64,000 nt of DNA from Winogradskyella ouciana (GTDB lineage Bacteria; Bacteroidota; Bacteroidia; Flavobacteriales; Flavobacteriaceae). Under the pieces are notes generated by a model, which was not told the origin of the DNA, did not search any database, and was given only the letters and a program-made list of their open reading frames with translations. Both the position numbers and the translations under genes were made by a program. This document shows, in pieces, positions 36,226-45,527 of the stretch; position 1 is the first letter of the stretch, and each line of letters starts with the position of its first letter. The stretch lies in NCBI RefSeq assembly GCF_009709615.1, contig NZ_WJYA01000007.1, positions 1-64,000 of the forward strand, written 5' to 3'.

Positions 36226-36984
36226 CTACTTATTCCAAATTTCCCAAGATTTTTCGGCTTGTAGTTTTAGCATTTCCAATCCATTAATCGTTGTTGCGCC
36301 TTTAATATCGCCACAACTCAAAAATTTAGTTTGCTCAGGATTATAGATAAGATCGTAAAGAATATGCTTTTTGGTTATGGCTTCGTATGGAATATCCGGA
36401 CATTCATTAACGTTTGGAAATGTGCCAATAGGTGTACAATTGATAATTATCGTATATGAAGAAATAATGTCATCAGTTAAATCTGAATACAAAAATTTTA
36501 CGCCTTCTTTCTCTGAACGCGATACGTAATCATATTGAATTTTGAGTTTTTTAAGCGCGTGGGCAATTGCTTTTGATGCTCCACCTGTACCGAGAATTAA
36601 AGCGCGTTTATGATGTTTTTTTAAATGTGGTTTTAGTGAATTTTTAAACCCGTAATAATCTGTGTTATAGCCGATTAATTTTTGATAGCGTGTAATTCTA
36701 ATCGTATTCACAGCTCCGATTTTACGAGCACGCTTGTTGAGCTCATCCAACATTGGGATGACATCTTCCTTATAAGGAATGGTGACATTAAGGCCTTTTA
36801 AATTGGGAGTGTTTTTGATGATGTCATCAAGTTCTTCAATGGACTGTAAATCGAAATTAACGTAGGTATGTGGTAAACCTTCATTTTCAAATTTATCGGC
36901 AAAATAACCTCTTGAAAATGAATAGGAAATATCACGACCTACTAGTCCGAATTTATATTTTGATTTGTCTTGTGCGTTGTCCAT
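36226..36984 (-). CDS. aroE: Shikimate dehydrogenase (252 aa)
   Basis: Reduces 3-dehydroshikimate to shikimate with NADPH in aromatic amino-acid synthesis. Motifs: FGLVGRDISYSFSRGYFADK (substrate site Ser residues), LKGLNVTIPYKEDVIPMLD (catalytic Lys), NTDYYGF (catalytic Asp), GTGGASKAIAHALKK (dinucleotide-binding loop) and CTPIGTFPNVNECPDIPY. The start overlaps the end of the upstream DUF368 gene by 32 bases, with no later Met before the conserved motif, so translation is probably coupled. Confidence 0.95.
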   Translation of the reverse strand: MDNAQDKSKYKFGLVGRDISYSFSRGYFADKFENEGLPHTYVNFDLQSIEELDDIIKNTPNLKGLNVTIPYKEDVIPMLDELNKRARKIGAVNTIRITRYQKLIGYNTDYYGFKNSLKPHLKKHHKRALILGTGGASKAIAHALKKLKIQYDYVSRSEKEGVKFLYSDLTDDIISSYTIIINCTPIGTFPNVNECPDIPYEAITKKHILYDLIYNPEQTKFLSCGDIKGATTINGLEMLKLQAEKSWEIWNK

Positions 36985-37972
36985 ACCATTCTAATCCCAA
37001 AACAATGAGGATTCCTAGGGCAATATAAGCAATTGCGATATAAGTTTCCGTGGAGGCTTCAGGGAAAAAACGCTGGTAATTTTTAACGACTTGTTTCCCA
37101 GTGGAATCCAAAATATAACTACCATTTTCATAGGTTTTGTAAATGGTTTCTTTCCATGGCCAAACCACTCCTAGCGAACCTACAATAAACCCAACTATAG
37201 TCGCTAAGGTTATGTTTTTATAATGTTTTAGAATATAATTTAGGAGGTGCGAAAAGGTAACCAGTCCAGTAACCGAACCCAAGGTAAATACAGCAAGTAC
37301 CTTGAGCATTCGCATTCTGACTTCATTTTTTAGAAACTCAAAATTGCCAGTAAAAACATCAGCAACGGTATCGTAAAGCGCATTAACGGAATCCACAAGA
37401 AGTAAGACATAATTTCCCAATAAAATAAGAATAAAAGAACCAGAAAACCCAGGAAGCGTCATACCAGAAACACTTATAATGCCACAGAAAAAAACAAACC
37501 AAAGGTTATCATTTTCCTTAGCAGGATTTAAAAAACTGATACCAATTCCTACTACGGCACCAAGAATCAATGCTGTAATTGTTGTTCTGTTCCAGGCCTT
37601 AAAATCCTTACTGATATAATAAATAGATCCCAGAATCATCCCGAAGAACGTACTCCAAACATAGAGTTCATAATTGTCAATGAAGTAATCGAGAATTTTA
37701 GATACACTAAAATAACTGACCACCATTCCTAGGAAAAGTAAACCTAGAAATTTACCGTTGATGTAACGGAAAAAGCTTTTAAACCTACCATTAAAGAATA
37801 ATTTGAAAGCGGTTTTGTTAACACGTTGAAGCGAATAGATAAACTCTTCATAAAACCCTGCAACAAATGCAACCACACCACCAGAAACACCAGGAACTTT
37901 GTTGGCAGCACCCATAGCCAACCCTTTAATGACCAAAAAAACTTTATCGGGAAATGTTCTGGTACTCTGCAT
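36953..37972 (-). CDS. DUF368 membrane protein, probable undecaprenyl-phosphate transporter (339 aa)
   Basis: Polytopic inner-membrane protein with about eight to ten helices. The family signature ANKVPGVSGGVVAFVAGFYE lies near residue 22 and the related half-motif MTLPGFSGSFILILLGNY near 170, giving the internal two-fold look of the family; VGSLGVVWPWK is near 265. DUF368 proteins (PopT) have been identified as undecaprenyl-phosphate flippases that return the lipid carrier to the cytoplasmic face. It begins directly after the stop of a second DUF368 gene and overlaps aroE by 32 bases. Function assigned by family. Confidence 0.87.
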   Translation of the reverse strand: MQSTRTFPDKVFLVIKGLAMGAANKVPGVSGGVVAFVAGFYEEFIYSLQRVNKTAFKLFFNGRFKSFFRYINGKFLGLLFLGMVVSYFSVSKILDYFIDNYELYVWSTFFGMILGSIYYISKDFKAWNRTTITALILGAVVGIGISFLNPAKENDNLWFVFFCGIISVSGMTLPGFSGSFILILLGNYVLLLVDSVNALYDTVADVFTGNFEFLKNEVRMRMLKVLAVFTLGSVTGLVTFSHLLNYILKHYKNITLATIVGFIVGSLGVVWPWKETIYKTYENGSYILDSTGKQVVKNYQRFFPEASTETYIAIAYIALGILIVLGLEWYGQRTRQIKI

Positions 37973-38896
37973 TTAGATTTGGTTTTTTGAACCGAGACGC
38001 TCTAAGATCAAAATGGTAAAAAACCCAGCAACCATTAGGATAATAGCATATAAAACCTGTGGTTCTCCACTAAAATCCGTTGGCCACACACTTTCTTCCT
38101 TAAAAGGAACTTTAAGACCTTCTGAATCTGTTCTCCAAGAAAGTACGCGCTTCCATGGCCATACTTTGTTAAGCGACCCAACAATAAAACCCGATAACAA
38201 GGCCAATGTTGCATTGTGGTAATTCTTAAAAAGCCATTTCAAAATCCTACTGAATGATAATAGACCAACAACAGCTCCTAAGGCAAAAATGGCTATACGT
38301 TTAAAATCAAAGTCGTGAATAGCATCACTTAGAGTCTTGTAAGCACCAAGAATCACCAAGATAAAAGATCCGGAAATCCCTGGAAGTATCATCGCACAAA
38401 TGGCAATAGCTCCTGCGAAAAACAGAAATAAACTATTGTCTGTAGCTCCCATTGAAGGTAAGGTGGTGATGTAGAAAGCTGTGAGCGCACCAACTAAAAT
38501 GGCGACTAATGTCAATATTCTCCATCTTGTAATCTGTTTGGCGACATAATAAATACTGGCAACGATAAGCCCAAAGAAGAATGACCATATCAGTACAGGA
38601 TGATGCTCTAAAAGGTATTTGGCAAGACGCATAAAACTTACGAAGCTAACAACAATTCCTGTTAACAAAGCTAAAAGGAAGCTGCCATTGGCGGCTTTCC
38701 AAAATGCTTTAAAACCTTCGTTTTTCCAAACCGTTATCAAGGACGGTTTTATATTGCTAATGGTTGTAATTAACTCTTCGTAAATCCCTGAAATAAAAGC
38801 GATGGTACCACCAGAAACTCCAGGAACAGCATCTGCGGCTCCCATTGCAATGCCCTTACATGATACTATTAAATAGTCTATAAAACGTCTCTGCAT
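37973..38896 (-). CDS. DUF368 membrane protein, tandem paralogue (307 aa)
   Basis: Same fold as the following gene: GAADAVPGVSGGTIAFISGIYE (about residue 18-40), MILPGISGSFILVILGAYK (about 165) and VGSLNKVWPWKRV (about 245). The stop abuts the start of the next gene with no gap, so the pair is an operon. It differs in the charged loop after the WPWK motif, which suggests distinct partners, lipid specificity or conditions (for example pH). Probable C55-phosphate flippase by family. Confidence 0.87.
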   Translation of the reverse strand: MQRRFIDYLIVSCKGIAMGAADAVPGVSGGTIAFISGIYEELITTISNIKPSLITVWKNEGFKAFWKAANGSFLLALLTGIVVSFVSFMRLAKYLLEHHPVLIWSFFFGLIVASIYYVAKQITRWRILTLVAILVGALTAFYITTLPSMGATDNSLFLFFAGAIAICAMILPGISGSFILVILGAYKTLSDAIHDFDFKRIAIFALGAVVGLLSFSRILKWLFKNYHNATLALLSGFIVGSLNKVWPWKRVLSWRTDSEGLKVPFKEESVWPTDFSGEPQVLYAIILMVAGFFTILILERLGSKNQI

Positions 38897-38970
38897 TTCT
38901 TAAAATATAAGAAACGCTAAGGTATGGATTTTTTATACGAATTCTGATTTAAATTTAAGGCAGAAATGTA

Positions 38971-40377
38971 TTAGTTAGAAGCCTTTTTAGATTCTGAAAT
39001 TATAGCCTTTACCATAGGTCTGTCATTCAACTTTGGAAAAAGCTCAGAAATGATAAAATTATATTCAGCATTTAGGGTTACGGCGTTTTTTAAATGAAAA
39101 CGTCCTTCTTCGGTTTGGTGTACGGTAAAATACAAACCTCCAAGTCTATATTCAATCTCAGCATTTTCTGGATAGAATTCTGCTCCTTGTATTAAATTGT
39201 AGATTGCCGCTTCGTATTCGCCTAATGCAATAAGAATATCTGATCGTTCGAGCCAGGTTTCCAGTTCGTAATTGCCAAGCTCTAAAGTACGTTTGTAACC
39301 GAGTTCAGCTTCTTCAAGAAAGTTCAGTCGCTTGTTTATGGTTGCAAAGAGTTTCCAGTACAGCACATTTTCTCCATCAATATTTACAGCTTTGTTGATA
39401 TAATGCAAAGCTTTTAAATAGTTTAAGCGCTTCATATAAAACTTTGTAATCGCTATCCAACCTTTGTCTAATAAAGCATCTTCTTCAACAGTTTTTTTAA
39501 AGAACTGTAATGCCATATCTACTTGTCCTAGTTTCTCATAGCAATAACCAATTCTCAACAAGGCAAACGAGGTTGGCTCGTCTAATGCTAATGTAATTTT
39601 GTAGTTTTCAATAGCGTCTTCGTAGTGTTTTAGTTTTTCTAAAACCTTACCCTTTTCCAGATAAGCGCCTACAAAAGTATCATCGGAAATTATAGCAAAA
39701 TCAAAAGCAGCATTGGCTTTTGCATAGTCTTTTATAGTGAAGTATTGGCGTCCCAATTGATGCCAGGCCACTTCACAATAAGGATGACTATCCAAGAACT
39801 TATTGAGATATGTTATGGCTTCTTCGTTTTGGTCTAAAAAATCATAGCAATACACTACATTGTGAAGTGCAGAATAATCGGAAGTGTCAGTTTCTAAGCA
39901 CTTTTTAAAGTAAATGATGGCGTTTTCAAACTGGTCTAAGAATAAATATTCCATTCCAACTAAAGCATACAAATCTGCATCATCAGATGGAGTGGTGGAC
40001 ATATCTATAGCAATAAGCAATGTGTCTATAGCTTTTTTGTGCTCATCTTGTTTAGATAACACATTAGCTTTTTGAATAAATATCTCTTCGTTTGTGGGCT
40101 CTAGTACATGGAGCATATCTAAAATATCATCAGCTTCAGAGAATTTATTTTCAATCACTAAAATTTCAACCTGAAATAATCTTAAGTTGATTGAAGTTGG
40201 GTGCTGTTCTAGACCAAGCTTAATAGCGCGTTTAGCCAAAGCAATTTTACCATTTTCGAGATAGTGGTGAATGATGTTTTCAAATTCACTTGAATCAAAA
40301 AACAAAATGTCATTTGTTTTTAACATGGATTCAAATCTGGTAAGCGGAAAGTTTTCGTCGTCGTGACTGTAATTCAT
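38971..40377 (-). CDS. Tetratricopeptide repeat protein (468 aa)
   Basis: Helical repeat protein of about eleven TPR-like units, starting near residue 35, with typical signatures such as ALVGMEYLFLDQFENAIIYF, AWHQLGRQYFTIKDYAKA, AYLEKGKVLEKLKHYEDA and RIGYCYEKLGQVDMALQFF. No signal peptide or membrane span, so it is expected in the cytoplasm as a protein-protein scaffold. The partner is unknown. It follows the class III aminotransferase on the same strand after 160 bases. Confidence 0.88.
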   Translation of the reverse strand: MNYSHDDENFPLTRFESMLKTNDILFFDSSEFENIIHHYLENGKIALAKRAIKLGLEQHPTSINLRLFQVEILVIENKFSEADDILDMLHVLEPTNEEIFIQKANVLSKQDEHKKAIDTLLIAIDMSTTPSDDADLYALVGMEYLFLDQFENAIIYFKKCLETDTSDYSALHNVVYCYDFLDQNEEAITYLNKFLDSHPYCEVAWHQLGRQYFTIKDYAKANAAFDFAIISDDTFVGAYLEKGKVLEKLKHYEDAIENYKITLALDEPTSFALLRIGYCYEKLGQVDMALQFFKKTVEEDALLDKGWIAITKFYMKRLNYLKALHYINKAVNIDGENVLYWKLFATINKRLNFLEEAELGYKRTLELGNYELETWLERSDILIALGEYEAAIYNLIQGAEFYPENAEIEYRLGGLYFTVHQTEEGRFHLKNAVTLNAEYNFIISELFPKLNDRPMVKAIISESKKASN

Positions 40378-40539
40378 AAGCGGTTTAATGATTCACTGAA
40401 ATAAAATTACAGTTATCGTTTGCACTTCATCGATTTTTGAAGTAATGTTTTTAACAAATTAATTAACATTGAAATAATACTTTATGTAAAGTGCTCTTTG
40501 GTGTTTGTAAATCAGTCTGTTGGATTAATGTAAATAAAA

Positions 40540-41715
40540 TTAAAGCGAATCCAAAATAGAAGTTATCACCTTACAACCTTTAATGATTTCTTCATTAGAA
40601 ATTGTTAGAGGAGGTGTAATTCTGATGGCTTTGGGTTCAAAAAGTAGCCAAAATAAAATCAATCCTTGGTCTTGAGCACGTAAAATAACTTCATTTGTTA
40701 TCTCTGAATTTTCTAAAAGCGCTGCCAGCATTAATCCTTTACCTCTTATTTCTTTTATGTGTGTGTGTTGAAGGTGTTTTCTGATTAATTGCTCTTTTTT
40801 AACAGTCTCTTCCATAAGGTTTGAGTCCGTAATTTCTTTTAAAGTTGCCAATGCTGCAGCTGCGATAACAGGATTGCCTCCGAAAGTAGTAATATGACCC
40901 AACTTTGGATTATCACTTAAGGTTAACATCATTTCTTTTGAAGTTGTAAAAGCTCCAATTGGCAAACCACCTCCCAAACCTTTACCTGTGACAATGACAT
41001 CTGGTTGGCAGTTGTAATGCTCAAAACCAAAGAGTTTACCTGTTCTGCCAATTCCTGGTTGAATTTCATCGAGGATAAAAACAGCTCCAACTTTGTTGCA
41101 ACGGTCTTGTACTTTCTTTAAGTAATTGTTGGTCGGTTCAATAAAACCAGCTCCGCCTTGTATGGTTTCCAGAATAACTGCAGCAGTATGTTCTGTAATT
41201 TGCTGCAGGTCGCTTTCGGAATTAAATTCTATGTGTTTTACGTCTGGAATAAGTGGAAGAAAAGGTGTTTTACGTTCTTCAAAATCCATGAGACTCAATG
41301 AACCCATAGTGTTGCCGTGGTAGGCATTTTTTGCTGCGATGATTTCGCTTCTACCAGTATAGCGTCTTGCCAGCTTAATACTACCTTCAATAGCTTCTGT
41401 GCCAGAATTGACCAAGTAGGTGGTTTCGAGAGGTTCTGGTAAATGCTTTGCTAAAAGCTTAGACAGTTGTAGTGCAGGCTCTTGGATATATTCCCCATAA
41501 ACCATTACATGCAGATATTTGTCTAATTGTTCTTTTACAGCATTTACGATTTGTGGGTGAGAATGCCCTAAAGCGCATGCCGAAACTCCAGCCACAAAAT
41601 CGAGATAGGCTTTTCCGTTTTTGTCATAAATATAGGAACCCTTTGCATGGCTAACTTCCATAGCCAAAGGATGTGGTGTGGTCTGTGCTTGATATTTAAA
41701 AAAATCGTCTTGCAA
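40540..41715 (-). CDS. Class III (acetylornithine-type) aminotransferase (391 aa)
   Basis: PLP-dependent enzyme of the ornithine/acetylornithine/aspartate aminotransferase family. Motifs: LDFVAGVSACALGHSHP, LVNSGTEAIEGSIKLARRYT (phosphate site), FILDEIQPGIGRTGKLFGFE (PLP Asp) and VTGKGLGGGLPIGAF (Schiff-base Lys, about 248). The start codon is TTG, lying directly against the TAA of the OstA-like gene; the next in-frame ATG would remove conserved residues. No arginine-synthesis genes are nearby, so the substrate is uncertain. Confidence 0.88.
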   Translation of the reverse strand: MQDDFFKYQAQTTPHPLAMEVSHAKGSYIYDKNGKAYLDFVAGVSACALGHSHPQIVNAVKEQLDKYLHVMVYGEYIQEPALQLSKLLAKHLPEPLETTYLVNSGTEAIEGSIKLARRYTGRSEIIAAKNAYHGNTMGSLSLMDFEERKTPFLPLIPDVKHIEFNSESDLQQITEHTAAVILETIQGGAGFIEPTNNYLKKVQDRCNKVGAVFILDEIQPGIGRTGKLFGFEHYNCQPDVIVTGKGLGGGLPIGAFTTSKEMMLTLSDNPKLGHITTFGGNPVIAAAALATLKEITDSNLMEETVKKEQLIRKHLQHTHIKEIRGKGLMLAALLENSEITNEVILRAQDQGLILFWLLFEPKAIRITPPLTISNEEIIKGCKVITSILDSL

Positions 41716-43518
41716 TTATTGACCTTCTTTTTCTTTCTCTTCTTTTGATTCTTCAACCTGTTTCACCTTTGGTTTTAAAGGCATAACGGTTGTTTTCTTA
41801 GGCAAGTTCCTTGCAGCTTTGTTGGGTTTGTTAGGTGTATCTTTACCTGCCTCCTCTATACGTTCTGCAGCACTATCATCAATAAAATCCTCTGGTGGCA
41901 CATAATCCTCTAGTCCTTGAATTTTTGGCAATACCAATGGTGGATCATCCTTGAATAAATCTTCTACAGACATTGGCCGTTCTTCACCTCGCCAATCAAA
42001 ACCTCTGAGCCGTCTTCCGCTTCTTGGGAAGTCAGCTTCAGGGAAAATATTCCCATCTATTTGATTTTTAAAAATGACTTCTTCAATGGCTTTGTCTATG
42101 ATCTGAATATTTATACTTCCGGATTTAGATTTTTGAATGCCAATCAGCTCATTAGCTTCATTACGCATATAACGAATGGTTTCGGCATTTTTAATAATAT
42201 CTACATTATATAGTTCATTGTCTCTAAACAAACCGATAAGCCGTTGACCTTTAATCTGGTTGTAACCATCTTCACTAATAGTGTCCTTGCTCACTAAAAA
42301 CGCGTTGTTGAAAACCTTTAGGGAATCTAGTTTTTCGGTTTCGACATTAGAAATTAAGTGAATAGTATCACCTGTCATTTGGTTGCCTAAATTCCAAAGT
42401 GCAGGTTTACGTTTTGTGGCAAAAGCATCAGTTGAACTGAAACGACTGAGATTAATCAATTGTGTTAACCCTGTTTTATGGTTAACATGAATAGAATCCG
42501 CTTTACCAGCTAAATCACTTTTATAAAGCCTAGCATTATAATAGGCTCTTGTAATACGATTTTCTTCTTTGCCAGTAACCATTAAGGTATCTGCATGGAG
42601 GTACACTGAATCTCGTTCTTGTACGGTAATTGCCAAAGCACGTTTTGTGATGAAAATTGAATCTTTATCACGCCAAACTTCAGCATAATGACCTTTAACG
42701 ACACTGTTATTTATGGTGTCGGTGATTTTTATATTATTGGTGGCAGAAGCAAAACTTTTATTTCTGTCAAAATATAAACTATCACCAATTACTGTTCTGT
42801 TTTCATAGTCTATCTTGGCATTGCGTTGAAAATGCCCAATATTGGTTTTAGTGTCATAAAAACCACGTTCTGTATAAATCTTACTCTTTTCACCCACGAT
42901 GGTTGAAGGTCCAAACAAATAAGCATGACCATTATCTGGAAAAAAATCTAAACGCTCAGTATTTAAAGTATAGTCAGGATTAACCAAAACCACATCTTGT
43001 GTAAATTGATACTTTTTGGCATTCATGTAGTAACGACCAATTTGGCTTGTAATCGTTCCTGAGGAATCTCTAACAACTTTACCTTTGGTATCGTAATAGG
43101 CTAGTTGACGTGTTCTGTCGTAGTGGAGTTTATCTGTTGTTAATACAGATTGCGGTTCGGTTAATACCACATCGCCTTGTGCAAAAGCTAATTGTGTTTT
43201 ACCACTGTATTCTAAATATTTAGCGACCATATTGATGGAGTCACCTTGCTTCATTTGTACATTACTAAAGGCTTCAATATAATCTTGGTCTTCGTAATAT
43301 ATGGCCTTATCGCACCACATATTCACGCCTTTATGAACGAAATGCACCTGTTGTGATTCGTCACGTAGAAAAACGAGAGCACCATCCTCAATTTCGGGAT
43401 CTGAAACTGCAATACCAGCATATTCTATGGTAATCGTTTGTTTTTCTTGAGCAAAACTAATCACCGAAACAAAAAAAAGAATTGCAAAAAGTAGATTCTT
43501 AAAACTATTCAAAGCCAT
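41716..43518 (-). CDS. OstA/LptA-like periplasmic protein (600 aa)
   Basis: Signal peptide MALNSFKNLLFAILFFVSVISFAQ. The mature part is a long series of beta-taco (LptA/OstA-type) repeats with phrases such as MWCDKAIYYEDQDYIEAFSNV, MVAKYLEYSGKTQLAFAQGDV and NTERLDFFPDNGHAYLFGPS. Proteins of this fold bind lipid A and form the periplasmic LPS bridge. At 600 residues it is far larger than E. coli LptA (about 185), as is usual for the Bacteroidota OstA-like family. The C-terminal 60 residues are Pro/Lys/Glu-rich. The ATG at 43518 was chosen over an upstream GTG. Lies between purA and the aminotransferase. Confidence 0.85.
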   Translation of the reverse strand: MALNSFKNLLFAILFFVSVISFAQEKQTITIEYAGIAVSDPEIEDGALVFLRDESQQVHFVHKGVNMWCDKAIYYEDQDYIEAFSNVQMKQGDSINMVAKYLEYSGKTQLAFAQGDVVLTEPQSVLTTDKLHYDRTRQLAYYDTKGKVVRDSSGTITSQIGRYYMNAKKYQFTQDVVLVNPDYTLNTERLDFFPDNGHAYLFGPSTIVGEKSKIYTERGFYDTKTNIGHFQRNAKIDYENRTVIGDSLYFDRNKSFASATNNIKITDTINNSVVKGHYAEVWRDKDSIFITKRALAITVQERDSVYLHADTLMVTGKEENRITRAYYNARLYKSDLAGKADSIHVNHKTGLTQLINLSRFSSTDAFATKRKPALWNLGNQMTGDTIHLISNVETEKLDSLKVFNNAFLVSKDTISEDGYNQIKGQRLIGLFRDNELYNVDIIKNAETIRYMRNEANELIGIQKSKSGSINIQIIDKAIEEVIFKNQIDGNIFPEADFPRSGRRLRGFDWRGEERPMSVEDLFKDDPPLVLPKIQGLEDYVPPEDFIDDSAAERIEEAGKDTPNKPNKAARNLPKKTTVMPLKPKVKQVEESKEEKEKEGQ

Positions 43519-43600
43519 ATGTTTTTTACAATGTAACACTTATTGGAATTGCTTTAGTATGGGTTAACAGTTTTTTTAACAGAATCTAAAAATTCAAAAA

Positions 43601-44881
43601 CTATACCGTTTTCCTGATGATGGTCTGCTTACGATCAGGGCCAACTGATACAATGGTGATTGGAATATTCAGTTCATTTTCCAAAAACTCCACATAGTCG
43701 TTGAATTCTTTAGGTAATTGCGACGCTTCGGTCATACCAGTTAAATCCTCTGACCAGCCTTTGACTTCAGTATAGATTGGCGTTACATTTTCAGCTTCAA
43801 TATTATAAGGCAAATGATGAATAGTTTCTCCTTTGTATTTGTATGCCGTACAGACCTTTAAGTTTTTAAATCCAGAAAGTACATCACCTTTCATCATGAT
43901 TAATTGGGTGACTCCATTGACTTGGCAGGCATAACGTAATGCTACCAAATCTAACCAACCACAACGTCTCGGACGACCAGTAGTTGCACCAAATTCATGA
44001 CCAACACGTGCCATGGTTTCACCGTCTTTATCAAACAATTCCGTTGGGAATGGTCCTGAACCAACACGCGTCGTATAGGCTTTAAAAATTCCGAATACAT
44101 CACCTATTTGATTAGGCGCCACACCTAAACCAGTACATGCACCTGCTGCAGTAGTGTTTGAAGACGTCACAAATGGATATGTACCAAAATCAATATCCAA
44201 AAGCGAACCTTGAGCACCTTCTGCCAAAATTGATTTACCAGAAGATTGCGCTTGATGAATAAACTCTTCTGAATCAATAAATTTCAAAGATTTCAATGTT
44301 TCAATGGCTTCAAAGAAATCAGTTTCCAATTCTTTTAAATCGTACTGAATATCCACATTGTAGAAATCAATCATCGCTTCGTGCTTATTTGCCAAAGCTC
44401 TGTACTTGTCCTTCCAATCGGCTAATTCAATATCACCAACTCTAATACCGTTTCTACCGGTTTTGTCCATGTATGTTGGACCAATACCTTTTAGTGTAGA
44501 ACCTATTTTTGCTTTCCCTTTTGAAGCTTCACTCGCGGCATCCAATAAGCGATGCGTAGGTAAAATGATATGTGCTTTACGCGAGATGCATAGAGATTTT
44601 TTATAATCGACATTTTGTTCATCGAGTTTATCTAATTCCTTTTTAAAAATTACAGGATCTATAACCACTCCGTTACCCACTAGGTTTACCGTGTCGTCAT
44701 GAAAAATTCCAGAAGGAATAGTATGCAAAACATGCTTTCTGCCGTTAAAAACCAAAGTGTGTCCTGCGTTTGGCCCACCTTGAAAGCGTGCAATAATATC
44801 GTATTTTGAGGTAAATACATCGACAATTTTTCCTTTGCCTTCATCTCCCCATTGTAATCCAAGTAGTAAATCTACTGCCAT
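43601..44881 (-). CDS. purA: Adenylosuccinate synthase (426 aa)
   Basis: First committed step from IMP to AMP, GTP-dependent. Motifs: LLGLQWGDEGKGKIVDVFT (P-loop with catalytic Asp), GPNAGHTLVFNGRKHVLHTI (catalytic His), GIGPTYMDKTGRNGIRVGD, EGAQGSLLDIDFGTYPFVTSS and TTGRPRRCGWLDLVALRYA. Length is standard. The ATG is 13 bases after the Fur-family gene, so the two are co-transcribed. Confidence 0.97.
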   Translation of the reverse strand: MAVDLLLGLQWGDEGKGKIVDVFTSKYDIIARFQGGPNAGHTLVFNGRKHVLHTIPSGIFHDDTVNLVGNGVVIDPVIFKKELDKLDEQNVDYKKSLCISRKAHIILPTHRLLDAASEASKGKAKIGSTLKGIGPTYMDKTGRNGIRVGDIELADWKDKYRALANKHEAMIDFYNVDIQYDLKELETDFFEAIETLKSLKFIDSEEFIHQAQSSGKSILAEGAQGSLLDIDFGTYPFVTSSNTTAAGACTGLGVAPNQIGDVFGIFKAYTTRVGSGPFPTELFDKDGETMARVGHEFGATTGRPRRCGWLDLVALRYACQVNGVTQLIMMKGDVLSGFKNLKVCTAYKYKGETIHHLPYNIEAENVTPIYTEVKGWSEDLTGMTEASQLPKEFNDYVEFLENELNIPITIVSVGPDRKQTIIRKTV

Positions 44882-44894
44882 TATAAAAAATTAG

Positions 44895-45347
44895 TTAGTC
44901 GTCTTTTTTACGGTTACCGTAAAAGTATAGTGAATGATTAGTTATGTTGATGTCAAAAACCTCTTCAATGGTTTTTTTAATAGATTGAATGCGTGGGTCA
45001 CAGAATTCTATAACCTCACCAGTGTCGGTAAGTATGACATGGTCGTGCTGCTTATCGAAATACGATTTTTCGTAATGCGCTTGATTTTGTCCAAACTGAT
45101 GTTTGCGCACCAAGGCACATTCCAATAGCAATTCTATAGTATTGTAAAGCGTAGCTCTACTGACACGATAGTTTTTGTTTTTCATTTTAATGTAGAGCGA
45201 CTCTATATCAAAATGTTCTTCACTGTCGTATATTTCTTGAAGGATAGCGTAACGCTCTGGCGTTTTTCTATGACCTTTGTCTTCAAGGAATTGTGTAAAG
45301 ACGCGCTTTACAATTTCCTGATTACTTTCTTCTGTTGTTGCATTCAT
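44895..45347 (-). CDS. Fur family transcriptional regulator (150 aa)
   Basis: Winged-helix metal-dependent regulator: [42 protein letters not shown] (recognition helix) and [28 protein letters not shown]. The usual structural-zinc CxxC pair is missing: where most Fur proteins read C-x-x-C-G this one reads L-T-D-T-G, and only one Cys follows (FCD). The His-rich regulatory site residues appear present. The start is the ATG at 45347, with TAAATTTG 10 bases upstream; an in-frame TTG upstream was rejected. Regulates iron, peroxide or zinc genes by family; the specific metal is unclear. Confidence 0.9.
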   Translation of the reverse strand: MNATTEESNQEIVKRVFTQFLEDKGHRKTPERYAILQEIYDSEEHFDIESLYIKMKNKNYRVSRATLYNTIELLLECALVRKHQFGQNQAHYEKSYFDKQHDHVILTDTGEVIEFCDPRIQSIKKTIEEVFDINITNHSLYFYGNRKKDD

Positions 45348-45356
45348 AATAAAGAG

Positions 45357-45364
45357 CAAATTTA
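45357..45364 (-). promoter_or_regulatory. Bacteroidota -7 box TAAATTTG for the fur-purA transcript
   Basis: Reads TAAATTTG on the minus strand, 10 bases before the Fur-family ATG. No -33 box at ideal spacing. Confidence 0.4.
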
Positions 45365-45450
45365 CACAAAAATTATAGGATAAGAATGATTTAATTTCGC
45401 ATTAAAAACGAAAGAAATGAACAAGTTTTCAAGAAAATTCTCAATAGTTC

Positions 45451-45508
45451 TATTGAGCTTGTCGAAGTGCAAAATTTCACTTCTTTTAATTTCACTCGAA
45501 GTGACGAC
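45451..45508. repeat. Intergenic palindromic repeat, TTGAGCTTGTCGAAGTG family
   Basis: TTGAGCTTGTCGAAGTG (45455-45471) and TTTCACTCGAAGTGACGAC (45490-45508) form imperfect pairing arms between relA/spoT and the Fur-family gene. Related sequence (CTTCGACAAGCTT) occurs at 63669-63681. Confidence 0.65.
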
Positions 45509-45527
45509 TTTTTTCGGATTTTAGATT

